From contig JAVXUO010003224.1 of the NCBI GenBank assembly GCA_033065855.1, positions 124,001 to 188,000 on the forward strand: 64,000 nt of DNA. The letters are read 5' to 3'. The stretch's first letter is position 1, and the number at the start of each line of letters is the position of its first letter. Positions 52,001 to 62,940 of the stretch are shown piece by piece. Origin of the DNA: Escallonia rubra (Eukaryota > Streptophyta > Magnoliopsida > Escalloniales > Escalloniaceae). Under the pieces are notes generated by a model. The model was given only the letters and a program-made list of their open reading frames with translations, had not been told where the DNA came from and searched no databases. Both the position numbers and the translations under genes were made by a program.

Positions 52001-55000
52001 TGATCATTGTTTCCCACTCTACTCGAACCTGCAAAGCTACCATCTTTGTTGTATTGTACCGCCGCCAAACTCTCTGAATAAGTTTCAATTAGTCATTTCC
52101 TATTTTTCATGTTAGAGAAAATGCTTTACAGCCAATGTACATGAATAAATCCACATGCACAGAGAGAGAGGGAGGGAGAATTCAGTCATTCAACCATTTA
52201 TCCTCGTATAAGCAAATGGGTATGATAAGGTTTCGTGTTTCAACTTCCAACAGCCCATATTAAGTAGGAACAAGGTTTCTAACCTCATGGTAACAGAGGT
52301 TCTTCATGAACAATATTCTAAGAACTAAACAGTTTATAGCATCTGATTCTAAATCAAACTACCATCCAAACAGCAGACAGTTAACATGTTACATTATTGT
52401 AGCCACCAAAAGTAATTACTTTCGTGTAACTAACAAATTCCTAGAAGAATGGAACATTTAAAATACCTATGGTAGAAACAAATGCATTACTTTTATCTTT
52501 TTCAACCATAAAAGTCGTGTCGCAACACTAAAGTGTGTAAAGTAATCCCAATCTGTAAAATTCCATCAACCCAGTTCCAGTAACGGATAAGTTGATCACT
52601 CTGATAAGGAAAGGGACGAGTGGAAGCATTGGCTTTCTGAAAGTTTGGTAACTATCTTTAATAATTTTTAAATCTAAGGTGCTAGCTTACAGTATCCTAG
52701 GACTTGGTTCTCTCTTCTAGTTAGTTGGAGCACTGATAAGCAGCACCTTCCCATCACGACTACCTTTAATCAATAATCTTCTTTGATAATACACGTGAAG
52801 ACCACCTTCATTAACTAAGCCTACGAAAATTCTAAAGTGAAAAAGCAGACAGGAAAGAAGAGCCATCTTCTGAAGAAGTAGATTGAATTGCAAGCTCTGC
52901 TTAAGTGTCCTTGTCAGGTGCAGGTAAGTGTTCGACATTGGACTTGCCCTATTTTAAAAACTTATTTTGGAGTGTCCAGCTGCCATAGCCTACCTTTATC
53001 ATATCAGATGGACACTAAGTAAACAGAGCATGAAAACATATATGATCTGGGAATAAGAATAGAAAAATCTGTAAGAGATAACACTTGATATCAGAGAAAA
53101 AATAAAAAACAAAGACTTTTTACATGCTGTTTGAGCCTTGGTTGCAGGAAACTCCTCATATGGTGACGCTTCTCTCTCGGAACTCGCTTTTGCGATCCCA
53201 AGTTAGGAGCTCCATGGGATCTCGTCCTAAGCTCATATGGGAACTCGATCTCGTCAGCTGGACAGAGATGCATGGAACAAGTGAGAGAGTACCTGAAAAT
53301 CAAGCCCTTTTCGACTCAATTCCTTGTTTCTCTCTTCCTTCAACTCCATAAACCCTCCTTGTTTGTTGTTGCTGACTACCCTCCTCGAGAGAGCAGAGCT
53401 TGTCAATCACTGCTCTCTCTCTCTCTCTCTCTCAAACTATATTCAGCAAATGGTAATACTCTTTTACGCATTTATTTATTCAAGCCGCTCCCAACCTTAG
53501 ATTCTTTCAGGTGCTTACGCTCCCCCGCCCCTGCTCCTGCTTTGTGCGACTAAGGTTTGAGCTGTTTTACTTGGAAGCCAAATGAATCATATACCAACTC
53601 ATTTGCTTTATATTGTTCTTAGCTTCTTGTCGTCTTCTTGTCGTCTCTGATAATCTGACATTCTTATAATGCTCGTATGTAGAACTTAACCAACATGTTT
53701 TCATGCATTCTGACAGAAAACTATGATTTGCCTCGAGTTTGAAGACAGAGTCAAATTGCAATTTTCTTGGAATACAATGCTTATTCAAGCACCCACTCTC
53801 CATATAGAAAATAAAAACCTGATAGAGCGAGAGCGAGAGAGAGAGAGAGAGGGAGAGGGAGAGGGAGAAAGAGAGAGAGAGAGAGAGGAAATGGGCTGGG
53901 ATGGGTCATGGACGTGTTTAGTAATGATAAGAAAACATATTAAAGATATAACAGATTATTTCTCGGAGCAATTCCAGGGTGATTTGCTTTAGCGTCCAGT
54001 GGGCTTTCGCAAGACGAGGAAATAGACTGTGTTTCATAGTCTTGTTTAACTTTCTAATACTAGGTAAGTAATGCAAAGAAGGTAAGCAGGATGTCCTTCT
54101 TACCCCCTTGTATGTGCGATAATCTCAAGGTATTAATGTAGCTATCCCTCGGATAAAGGGGGGTAATGTTCCTATTTAAAAATAACAGGTGTACCTAAAG
54201 CCTATTAGCTACCTTCCATATAGCTATATATATAGAATAGAGGAGCAAGGCCTCTATTCCCTTATTTGGGCTCTTGTTAATGAGAGTTGGAAGCTTCGAT
54301 AGTAATAATCTTCTTCTGAGTTTCATCCTCGTGGTTTCTCAGACCATTTACCTATTATTTCGAATATGGAACATGTTTTAATTCCTAGGAAAACCCCCTA
54401 TAGGCTAAAGCCTATTGACCGGCTTAATACAACAATAATTAAAAATACTTGTTGATGACGGGAAACAAAAACCCCTTAGATGGGTCTTCCAAGATCATCT
54501 TGACCAGATTTTTCTTTAAGACATCTACAGTTTCATGAATATAAATTTAGCGCACTTGGGATTTTAGCATTGTTGTGTGCACTTGGCATTTTAACATTGT
54601 TGTATGCTGTTTATTTCAAGGTGAACTTCTTTGGAAACAAGATGAAAATGTCCGAGGGGTATCCTAGTATCACCAGAATTATGAGCCCTAGTCAAGATTT
54701 TGCATGTGGAACAATTCCTGAGGCAAGCTTAGGCCTTTTTTGTGTGTGTGTGTGTGTGTGTTAACCTGTGAGAACAAGGTGTATACTAAAGGAAAATTAG
54801 GATGTGAGTTTCACATAACATAGAATGCAAGAGTCAAGTTGTGGACTAATGAGCTCATATAGAATCGGTGGAGTCTACTTATTCCCAACTGTTAGGTATT
54901 GGTAGGAGCTTATTCCTATGTTTAAACAAAATTCCAAATACATGGAAAGCTGTGCTCTTAGCAAAGGCAGGTGAATTCATACTTCTCGAAATTTAGTCCA

Positions 55001-56216
55001 ATGACAATAGAAGGAAAGAAGAACCATCTAAGCCATTTCCCAACTTTTAAGTAGTGGTAGGAGCTTATTTCTATCTTTAAGCTAACTTTCAAAATAAAAA
55101 AGCTGCACTCTTAGAAAAAGAAGGCGAATTCATTCTTCTCTATATCTACTCCATTGACAATAAAAGGAAAGAAAAAACATCCAAGGCGTTATGTCTAATC
55201 CTCCATCCTTAAGAATTACTCTGATCACATTCAGCCGTAATACATTACATTAAGATAAACCATGGGTCCTTCTGTCAATCTTGATCATACATATAACCTT
55301 CTAAAATGAGTAAACTTCCATCCATTACAATTTTTACACTCGAGGTGGTTTAAATTGATGTGAAAACAAAAAGTGCCTAGTCAATTGTCGAAAAAGAATG
55401 GAAGTACCTGTATAAAGAGTGCAGCAGCAGTAGCTCGCCGTGTATAATTGCGAAGTTCCCTTTCCTGAGAAACCCTCTCAAGAAGGGCAACCCTTGTTAT
55501 CTCTTTCGCGCTAGCTCCACGCAATGAAACCTGATTGGTTCAATCAACAGTTCAATCAACAGTACCTCAAAAACAATCAAACACGCTCCGTTAAATTGAG
55601 TTTCCCCCCTTTGACTTTTTGACGATTCTTAGGATAGATTTAGTACATGTAAACCTTGACTTTACCCATTGTTCTTAACCGTAGCTTGACTTATCAAATG
55701 ACACTTACTTAATCTACACTGCTATTTGCTTTCTTTTCAGATTCTATAGGTACGAAAATCTATCTTAGGATTTCACAAAAAGTCAAAAGGGAAATTGCAA
55801 CAAGAACCGAGGGAGTATAAAGCACCTGAATTATAATTAATTGCTCCCTTTGTTTCATAATCTTTGTCACCTCTGACTTTTTGCAAACTCCTAAAAATTA
55901 TTTGTGCACGCCAACAATCACTTATCTCGTCTGAAATTAACTATTGGCTAAATGATTAAATGTTCAGATTCTGTCCAAGAAATTTGCAACAAGTCAAACG
56001 GACGGCGTGATTGAAGGGAAACATGGCAATCAATTCATTATTACGAACTTAGAGTTCAAAAGTAGCAGCAAGACCTACCAAAATTGTGTGTTAGATCAAG
56101 ATTAGCGTGTTAAAATTGTATTCACTTAGGTAATGCGACGTATCTGCATTGATGAACGATTAGAAAGATAGAGCGGCGCAAAGAGAGAGAACCTGGTGTT
56201 TGCGAGGTTCGTCCAT
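33447..56216 (-). CDS. UPL7: HECT E3 ubiquitin-protein ligase, UPL7 type
   Basis: Transfers ubiquitin from an E2 through a cysteine thioester to substrates. Fourteen exons on the minus strand join in frame: 56216-56193, 55530-55408, 52073-51833, 49647-49055, 48338-47373, 47274-46940, 46376-46098, 46006-45754, 44323-44153, 44070-43978, 37922-37815, 37003-36887, 33793-33704, 33530-33447 (TAG). The sum is 3477 nt, 1158 aa, close to the 1142 aa of Arabidopsis UPL7. The N-terminus [20 protein letters not shown] and an IQ motif ([10 protein letters not shown], about residues 47-56) are UPL7 hallmarks. The HECT domain covers roughly residues 800-1158, with [38 protein letters not shown] and the active site PSASTCYN (Cys1126). 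All 13 introns are GT-AG. They make up 85% of the gene and hold several transposons, yet no exon is broken. Confidence 0.95.
33794..36886 (-). other. UPL7 intron 12
   Basis: 3093 bp between the exon encoding the [12 protein letters not shown] segment and the active-site exon. It contains a (GA)n microsatellite at about 34020-34074 and an 18-bp direct repeat, GGAAGCCGTAGGCGA, twice near 35105-35136. No transposon boundary or coding sequence was recognised. Confidence 0.6.
38871..40677. mobile_element. hAT-like non-autonomous element in UPL7 intron 10
   Basis: An 8-bp direct repeat, CTGTTAGC, flanks it (38863-38870 and 40678-40685). The ends are inverted: AGTGGTGGAACCAGGAGTTC on the left, and the complement of the right end reads CAGTGGCAGAACCACATGG, with G-rich stretches following both. 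8-bp duplications are typical of hAT elements. The interior has a GC-rich part (40220-40480) with only composition-driven open frames; no transposase was found. Confidence 0.7.
40790..42915. repeat. Field of diverged TIR-like repeats in UPL7 intron 10
   Basis: GGACACGGGTGCGGATACG-type sequence occurs at about 40796 and 41617. Its complement-like counterpart (TATCCGATACGCACCC, then CCGGTGCCAGTGCATCACC, GTGCCGCACCTGTGCT) occurs at about 42365-42513. A second diverged copy of the latter (GGTGCTGGTGCTTCACC, GTGCTGCACCTGTGCT) lies at about 42868-42909. Best read as ends of one or two old DNA transposons; exact pairing is unclear. Confidence 0.5.
40854..41196. mobile_element. MULE-type MITE, copy 1
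   Basis: The left end TATGTTACATGGACTCTTC and the right end (complement TATGTTACATGGATTGG) are inverted. The interior starts with TGCGTGAAATACCCGTGTCG and ACACTCGACACTTGGACAT. The same sequence with small changes forms the MITE at 50637-50864, so this is a family. Flanks match only loosely (7 of 10), partly because the host DNA is itself repetitive. Confidence 0.6.
44324..45753 (-). other. UPL7 intron 8
   Basis: 1430 bp, GT-AG. AT-rich with scattered poly-A tracts and a CCACCCC tract near 45194. No transposon boundary or coding sequence was recognised. Confidence 0.6.
49648..51832 (-). other. UPL7 intron 3
   Basis: 2185 bp, GT-AG. It contains the MULE-type MITE at 50637-50864. The rest has no recognised feature. 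Confidence 0.7.
50637..50864. mobile_element. MULE-type MITE, copy 2, in UPL7 intron 3
   Basis: 228 bp. Ends TATGTTACATGGACTC and (complement) CTCTGCTACATGGACTC. Flanking 9-mers CAATCAACC (50628-50636) and CCATCAACC (50865-50873) differ at one base, as expected of an ageing 9-bp Mutator-type duplication. It shares its interior with the copy at 40854. Confidence 0.7.
52074..55407 (-). other. UPL7 intron 2
   Basis: 3334 bp, GT-AG. It holds a (GA)n microsatellite at about 53826-53888, a (TG)n tract at about 54740-54760, and a tandem duplication of about 154 bp (about 54884-55038 and 55039-55192; shared TTGGTAGGAGCTTATT-like and GACAATA-AAGGAAAGAA-like segments). No coding sequence was seen. Confidence 0.65.
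55580..55817. mobile_element. Stowaway-like MITE in UPL7 intron 1
   Basis: The right end CCGAGGGAGTA is the complement of the Stowaway-type end TACTCCCTC. The inner arms match as inverted repeats: CTTTGACTTTTTG, then TTCTTAGGATAGATTT on the left, against CTTTTGACTTTTTG and TCCTAAGATAGATTTT (complement) on the right. Boundaries are approximate, with TA expected as duplication. Confidence 0.65.
55843..56009. mobile_element. Second Stowaway-like MITE remnant in UPL7 intron 1
   Basis: The left end GCTCCCTTTGTTTCATAATC and right end (complement CACGCCGTCCGTTTGACTTG) resemble diverged Stowaway ends, 25 bp from the previous element. TGACTTTTTGCAAACTCCTA recalls the arm of the first copy. Weaker than the first. 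Confidence 0.45.
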
Positions 56217-56604
56217 GGCGGTTGACGGCGGCGACCTTGCCGGACCGATGAGGGGAAGTTGCTGAGTAGATTTTCCGGTTTTTGTACTTACCAAAGCAAA
56301 CGATCGAATTGAGGGGATATGACGTTATTTCCCGTCAAAAGATTCAATTCAAGCCTGCCCCGTGTCCAAACACTGCCGTGATTGATTTAAAAAATCGATA
56401 TCTGAACTTGGCTATGATTCCCCATTTCAGCAGTGCCGATGCGTAGCAACAAATTTTTGTCGCTTTTATGGGTATAGCGATAAAATTAAATATATCAAAT
56501 GACCCAAGTGCAATGCATGTATTAATTCCTCTTACCAACATTAAATTATTGGAATCTCTTGTTCAATGTCTTAAAAGCTTTGTTTGCTTAGTAATAGAAC
56601 TTTA

Positions 56605-57345
56605 ACCTTTTGACGGTGGTCGGAACTTTGCCGACCCTCGTCAGCGGTGGCCTAACTCCTCACCAACAGCTAGTTGATTTCGCAGCTCAGGTGTTCTTTT
56701 TCATTGGGTTCTTGAAAAGTTTCACTTCTGAAAATATACTACTATCTCGCACTTGGCGTTTCTTTGATGTTGTTTTAAGGCTAGTGGGGTGTACGGTTTT
56801 TCCTGTTACTAGAGGCTTATTATTGCGTCTTTAGGTTCTTTTGTTTACCCTAGCTTCTTTAGCCAAGGTTAATGTAATGGGTCAGTCGTGGGTCCTACAA
56901 AAGGGAAGGGTTGGGGGCATAGGGCCGGCATGTTTTTTTTTTTTTTTCGAACTCGGTTGGGTTATGAGGTTCTTTGGTCGAACTCGGTTACTATTTTTCG
57001 AGGGTGTAGTGGGGTGGGGTGAAGTACTTAGGGCATTGACATTAGCCCCTTGTTGTCAATGGTCGCCATTCCCAATTTCGAGCAGCACGTTATTGGTGTG
57101 TGAAAGTGACGGTAAAACGGTGTGAATCTTGTGATAAGGAGGACTCCTTGTTTTGGGGTAACATTCCAAAGGTTGACTGCGTAGCTCGGTGCCTTGTGAG
57201 TTTTTAAATTGTAATAATAGAAGATAATAATTAGTTTGCTTTCGTTTCATGTTACCAATGTAAAGCTAAAAATGGATGATCATTGAAAATCTTGTAATCT
57301 TTATTTTGTTAATGCCATTTTCTCATTTACCAAAAAAATAAAATT
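56605..57345 (+). mobile_element. Poly-A retroelement in the UPL7 upstream region
   Basis: ATAGAACTTTA flanks it at 56594-56604 and 57346-57356. The right copy follows ACCAAAAAAATAAAATT, and the 3' part (TTGTAATCTTTATTTTGTTAATGCC) is like plant LINE tails. 741 bp, probably 5'-truncated. It sits 389 bp upstream of the UPL7 ATG in the opposite orientation, so within or just beyond its promoter. Confidence 0.8.
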
Positions 57346-57356
57346 ATAGAACTTTA

Positions 57357-58819
57357 TGATAAATTTTGTTGTTCCTCTAATGCCCTAGAATACAGTTGGT
57401 GCAGTTTTTGTGCTTCATTGGTTTAGAAAGATGGTTATAATATTGGTCAGTAAAGTTGCTTCTTCAAAACTAATAAATGCTGGAAAAGAAAATAAGGTGG
57501 AAGAGAGTTTCATTTCTCACAAAATTTCATGTTTGTAAAAAAAAAATTAGCTCACTTTCCCATCTAACGAAGACTCAAAGAGCAATATCACTCGTATTTA
57601 TTTATAAGAAGGGTACAGTAGTAATCTTACACATATACACTTTCTTCTCTTTCCTTTATCTATGTTGACAAATTTTTTTTAATATAAAGGTGATAGATAT
57701 AATGTAGCGTAAGGGATATATGAGATGAAAGGATAATAAAATTTCGACTCCCTGGTGTCTGAGAATGCTACATCTCGTTAAATTTCACTCCTAAATTATA
57801 TCATATAATATCTATCATCGTTATATTGAAGAGTTTCTCGTTCTCAACTCACAAACAAAAAGCAACCTTAAAATTCATCGACAAATGAATAACTTTCTAA
57901 TCACTCTCTTCTCTTTTCATTTTTCATTAAAAAAAATTCTTATTTTCTTTTCTAGTTAAAGTCAAAATTAAAGAAAGATCACAAAGAATTCGAGGTATTC
58001 ATGTATCACATTATCATAATTATCATCACATGCCATAATTTTTAGCCTAAAGGCTCACCCAAATTGGTTCGAGAATTGAGATGTTACCCGGCTCCGAGGC
58101 CCCAAATTTAAGCTCTATAGCCCCAATTATTTTCATGTCAATAAGCTTCTTCACCGGTACAAACAAAAAAAAAGCTAAAAAAATTCATTCAACGTATTTA
58201 AAATCAGTTTCACTACTAAAAATACAATACCATAATCAATGAGCCACCTGTGCCATTTTCTAAGCCAACTATTCGTTGAGTAAAAATGAGAAAGAGTGCG
58301 AGAGCTTGATGAGAATGCTACAACTTGACAAGAATATAACAGCGTACAAAAAGATAATGAAAAAAGCAGTAGGAATAGTGATATTGAAAGAGGTGAAAAG
58401 TGTACTTATATAGCAAGTGTACTTTATTTGACCACTACCTTGGCCAAAATTAAGGCATTGGTTACTGAGGTACATGTAATTTCGAGGTACCAACGACAGG
58501 TGGCCATATTGTTATTATAGTGTTAACAGTCCTTCTCGCGAGCAATGCCTTGACGCATTTCTACCATCCTCTCCCTCCGTTCCATGTATCCAAGTCGTGA
58601 GGATGTTCTCTACCACCTGCTCTTGTGCTTTGTGCAGTCTTTGCTACATGCGCTTGGTCGGGGTCCCGCACTGGGGTTGACTTAGTTTTGTTTAACACCC
58701 ATTGGCCCCTGATCAGGTAGTTTACATGATCGATTTTCGATGTCTATGGGATGCGTCGAGTGCCCTTGCAAATGCGGCTCTCTTAGCATTTTCTTGGTTA
58801 TCCAAACATGAATGTTTCT
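57357..58819. other. Intergenic, nothing recognised
   Basis: AT-rich, no open frame above about 75 codons and no clear repeat boundary. Confidence 0.4.
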
Positions 58820-59524
58820 TTAAGGTTTGATTGGATCACGGAATTAGTCTTGAAATTGAAATTTGGAATTGGACCCTAAGAATTACAATTCTGCTGTTTG
58901 GACAACTTATTTAGAATTGGAATTACAATTCATACCCAATTCCAATTGAAATTAAAACTATACTTTAAAGTCCACAATCCAATTTTCAAGGCCCAACCTC
59001 GAACTTACAATTCCGGCACGTTCTATTTTGTCACTTCTTTTTTTCTCTCCATTCGATTTATGCCCGACACTGGCCGGTTCTCTGAGCTCTCTTACTTCTC
59101 TCTTCCCTTTGATTCAACCTCGCCGGCAGCTACGTTCTTCTTTCTTGCCGGCATAGATGATCTTCCTTCTCGCCGACAGCGAAGATCTTCCTTCTCTCTT
59201 TTATGAGTTCTCTTACTTCTCTCTTCCCTTTGATTCAACCTAATGTTTTGACGGCGGCAATGATCTACTCTTTTTGACGGTAGAGACGTCGAGCTAAAGT
59301 TAGTCAAACTTATATTTTGATTTTGCTTTGGTTTTATATTGGGTTTGTCTCGGTTAAATTTGTTATTAATTTTGGTTTTAATTTTGGGTCAAAGATGGTA
59401 GTTTAACTTGATTCAATTTGGAACCATGATATAAGCCAGAATGAAATAGAACTGCAAGTTATTAGCGACATGCTTCCACCTTTAAATTCATTAGAAGATA
59501 ATCTTGTACAATCATACCAGATTG

Positions 59525-60580
59525 TACATATGTCAAAAGAATGGCCCGGCCCTAAGTGGTGAACAATGCAGCACTGGTCCGTAAGGCCAAGGGCTAGGGC
59601 CAGGGCCAGGCCATGAAAATTTCCAAAAAAGCTTGGCCCGGCCCGGCCCTAAAAAGGCCCTGGTCAGGCCTGGCCCGGTTTCTGGCTCTCTTTTTGGCCC
59701 TAAATCTAGCTCTAAACCAATTTGAGTCACTTTTTTTTTCTTTCCCCTTCTTTCTCATNCCTCCCACACACACTCTCTCTCTACCTCATTTTTTTTCTTT
59801 TTATTTAACTTTTTAGACATGCACATTTCTTTTCAACTCGTGATGATGGTTCCTACTCTTTATCAAATTTTACTTGTAATTCTCTTATGTACTAGTTTCA
59901 TGGAATTATGAAGATAAAATACATTTTTGTTTGCTTAGGAATTAGAAACAACACAATTTTGGCAATGAAAATGGGAAACATGACTCCAGAAAGCACATAA
60001 AAGTTCATAGTAATAGTGATCTAACGATGCATGCTTCTAATGAGATACCTAATACTACGTAATATGCAAAGCTAGAGATATGTTTGAGTGAAAATTTTTA
60101 GAGATCATTGGAAATTTTTTTGTAGGTATCCATTGTTGAGTTTAGATAACAAAAAGCAGTAGTATGAAATTAAGTAGAATTGTCAAGAAAAATGCAAAAT
60201 GTTTGATAAGAGAAAGTAGGAGCAAATGGATTAGATGAAAATGCTTAACTAAGCAACTGCTAATCGTTCTTATTTTTCCAAAATTACAATTAGCTGGTCC
60301 CAAGCCCGTATAAAAGGAGGAGGGTCTATCAAAAAATTTATTTCATGTGTTAATATTTTTGCAACACAAAATAAGAATATAAAAAATAAAAAAAAGGCCC
60401 CTGCCCGGCCCTAAAATTAGGGCCTAGAGCTTGGGCTTGAACATGGCTTGGATTTCCCAACTTTGGGCTCGGGCCTGGCCCGGGCCGATTTCTCAGACCC
60501 GAAGTCCTGTCTGGCCCGACCCATTTTCTGGCTCTGGACCCGGGTTGGGCCGGCCCAAGCCCAGCCCTTTGACACCTCTT
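59525..60580. mobile_element. Non-autonomous hAT element nested in the Harbinger element
   Basis: CCAGATTG flanks it exactly (59517-59524 and 60581-60588), an 8-bp hAT-type duplication. The ends TACATATGTCAAAAG and (complement) AAGAGGTGTCAAAGG are imperfect inverted repeats. Inside both ends lie dense GGCCCGG / GGGCC motifs, typical hAT subterminal repeats. The middle is AT-rich and non-coding. One undetermined base (N) lies at 59759. Confidence 0.85.
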
Positions 60581-61736
60581 CCAGATTGCTTATGCCACCG
60601 CCATGTTTATGCAAGATACGTTGCAAATATACTATAAGGATACTTTCTTTTCTTTCGAATTTTTTGTTTTGGAGATTTACTATTTCATCGAAGTACCAAG
60701 ACCCTAAACATACTGGGGCAAGCTTGGGAATCTGGTTTCATGCTTGATTATAGGAATCTTGAATGACTTTCATGTCCTAGCCTCTACGTTATATAGGCAA
60801 TGAACCCTTGAGCCGACCCTCTCATGAGTTTCTTTAGTTCCTTCCATGTCTAGTGGAAACTAAAGTTAATGATCCATTTGAAAGCTTTTACGGTCTTCAA
60901 GTCATGTGAGATTCAGTGAATAAGTTTATTGGTTTGTGAGAAGTTTTCAAGCCAGCTTTTTACTTCAAGTTTGGAATTGAGATGTTTCTTAAATTCAACT
61001 ATCATGCTCATCTTGTCTATCATACTATGCTTTGAAGCAAGTGGCACTGAAGCACAGACTGAGAATCTTCCTCAGGAGGAAGGCAAGGCTTCTTTCATGT
61101 TCTTTGTTCACTTTAGAAAGTCTAAACGCACTAGACCTATCAAAACGGTTGATTCATTATAAAATAGCTATTGGAAATGGAAAAAGAGCCCATTCCAGCC
61201 GTTATCTCTGTTTAGTATCCTGTGGCAACTCAGACCAAATTGGTTTTCTTTTCTGCTCCTTCCTGTAAAAAGTTGCAGCTTCTTACTTAAGTCTCTTATA
61301 TGCTGCAACCAATTTGTTGAATTAGCAGCGATTCTGATATTAACCACAAGCTTTGATATTCTACTTGGGAGAAGGGAAATTTATAGAAAAGTGGGAGGAG
61401 GGATGACAAGGTTTTCTTTGATGAATAGTTCCTCCAAGCAAATGAACTATTTTGTTACTGTGGCTATGTGTATGCTATTGGAAATGTCATGTCGAAACTG
61501 ACAGGAACAAAGTTCATCGAAGCCTGTCTAATGCTTCAAGATGGACAAATACATTATGAGTTTAATCTGTGTAGTGAATGCTCTCAAGGAAATAGCAGAA
61601 CAGTTGGACAAAAGTGACTGGGATTTCAATCTGAATCCTTGTGATGGGAGCTCGAACTGGAGTACACCAAAGAGGAAAGACATGTCGTTCTAAAACAACA
61701 CTCTCTACTACGGCAATTGCTCTGATGGTGTGTCAA

Positions 61737-61755
61737 GTCACGTCAGTGACGTGAC
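61737..61755. promoter_or_regulatory. Palindrome with CGTCA/TGACG half-sites
   Basis: GTCACGTCA-G-TGACGTGAC is a perfect 9-bp inverted repeat around one base. It contains the bZIP-type half-sites TGACG. A second palindrome, TGACGTCA, lies at 61826-61833. Both are inside the Harbinger element; a regulatory role is inference. Confidence 0.35.
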
Positions 61756-61772
61756 AGATTTCTGCAATATCG

Positions 61773-61956
61773 TATTTCGTAATGACCGATTTCTGCAATA
61801 TCGTCTCTAATTCCAAAGGATATATTGACGTCACGGGCACGTAAACTTCTTTTCAACACTGAGAACTCTCATGTTCTCTGTTCCTCTATTCTGATACATT
61901 GCTATATATCCTCTAGAATTATAGACGATATTGCAGAAATCGGTCATTACGAAATA
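61773..61956. repeat. Inverted repeat of about 42-bp arms (hairpin)
   Basis: The left arm is 61773-61813 (TATTTCGTAATGACCGATTT, then CTGCAATATCGTC). The right arm, about 61914-61956, is its complement with about three mismatches, and the spacer is about 100 bp. A third, direct part copy, AGATTTCTGCAATATCGT, lies just left (61756-61773). The transcript would fold into a long stem. Confidence 0.75.
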
Positions 61957-62439
61957 TGGCTACACAAGTTACATTTTTTTGAATGATCTGGTTTGTTATG
62001 CTTTTGGTTAACTTCAGAGGACTATTTAGTCCTTAACCGTTGGGCAAGTCAATAAAGTCCCCTGCATAGCCAAAGATAAATAGTTGTGTCCTGTATCAAG
62101 GATTTTCACTTGCGATGGTTCAATTTCTCTTTTTCCAATCATATGAAAGAAACAAGCAAAATTTGAACTTTATGAGTTAACGTTTTATCTGCAAGCCAAA
62201 ATTATCATTCTTATAATTCATGTTTGTAAACTTAGAACTTCATCTCATCTTGGACCCTCTTCTGCTAAAATAGAGTTCTCACACAGTAGGATCTTATAGG
62301 TACACTCTCACCATCACTATTAGCATTTTTAGTGAAGCTGCTTGGAACACATATATCTAGGTAAAAAGCATATTAATCTCTCTTATTTTTTAAACAATGG
62401 GAACATTACTTATTTATTCTTTACTTACTTTTTGTAGGA

Positions 62440-62940
62440 TCATCCCGATGCAAAGTCATATAGAAGAAAGGTACTTGAGAATTAGGAAGATTTATCAGCT
62501 ATATGTGGGCAAGATCGAACAACAGTGGAAGGAGTTGAGACTGGTGTTAAAGGTTACAATGAGCTGTCATCTAATTCCAATGTAGAGGAGACTAGTGAAG
62601 ATCTTGATAACACGAATCGTTAAAATGCAACCTCTACAACTAAGTTACAACCATCGAGAAATAGAAGTCATACTAGTGATGCATTTGCTATAGCTGTTAC
62701 TTCAATAGCTAGTGTCATTGACAAGGTATGTGCATCAGAAGCTACAATTGCAAGTGCGACTTTCATTTATGAGAAGTTAACAGAGGTGCCAGATTTGGTT
62801 CAGCTTGAGTTGCTCAAAGCTTAGGACGTGCTGATTGGCAATGCGAGGAAGTTTGAGTCACTTATGTCCCTTCCATTTCACTTGAGGAAGCCATGGTTAA
62901 TGATGCAAATCAGCACTCATAAGACTTAAGATATGGAGCC
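62440..62940 (+). pseudogene. Harbinger ORF1 (Myb/SANT-like) C-terminal part, broken
   Basis: The frame starting near 62440 reads DHPDAKSYRRKVLEN, then after a stop EDLSAICGQDRTTVEGVE. This is the usual HP-A-xx-R-x-K-xF-xx-DxL-xx-GxDRA-G segment that follows the Myb/SANT-like domain in plant Harbinger ORF1 and its domesticated relatives. It continues with a Ser-rich linker and an LPFHLRKPWLMM-like end. In-frame stops make it non-functional. Confidence 0.6.
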
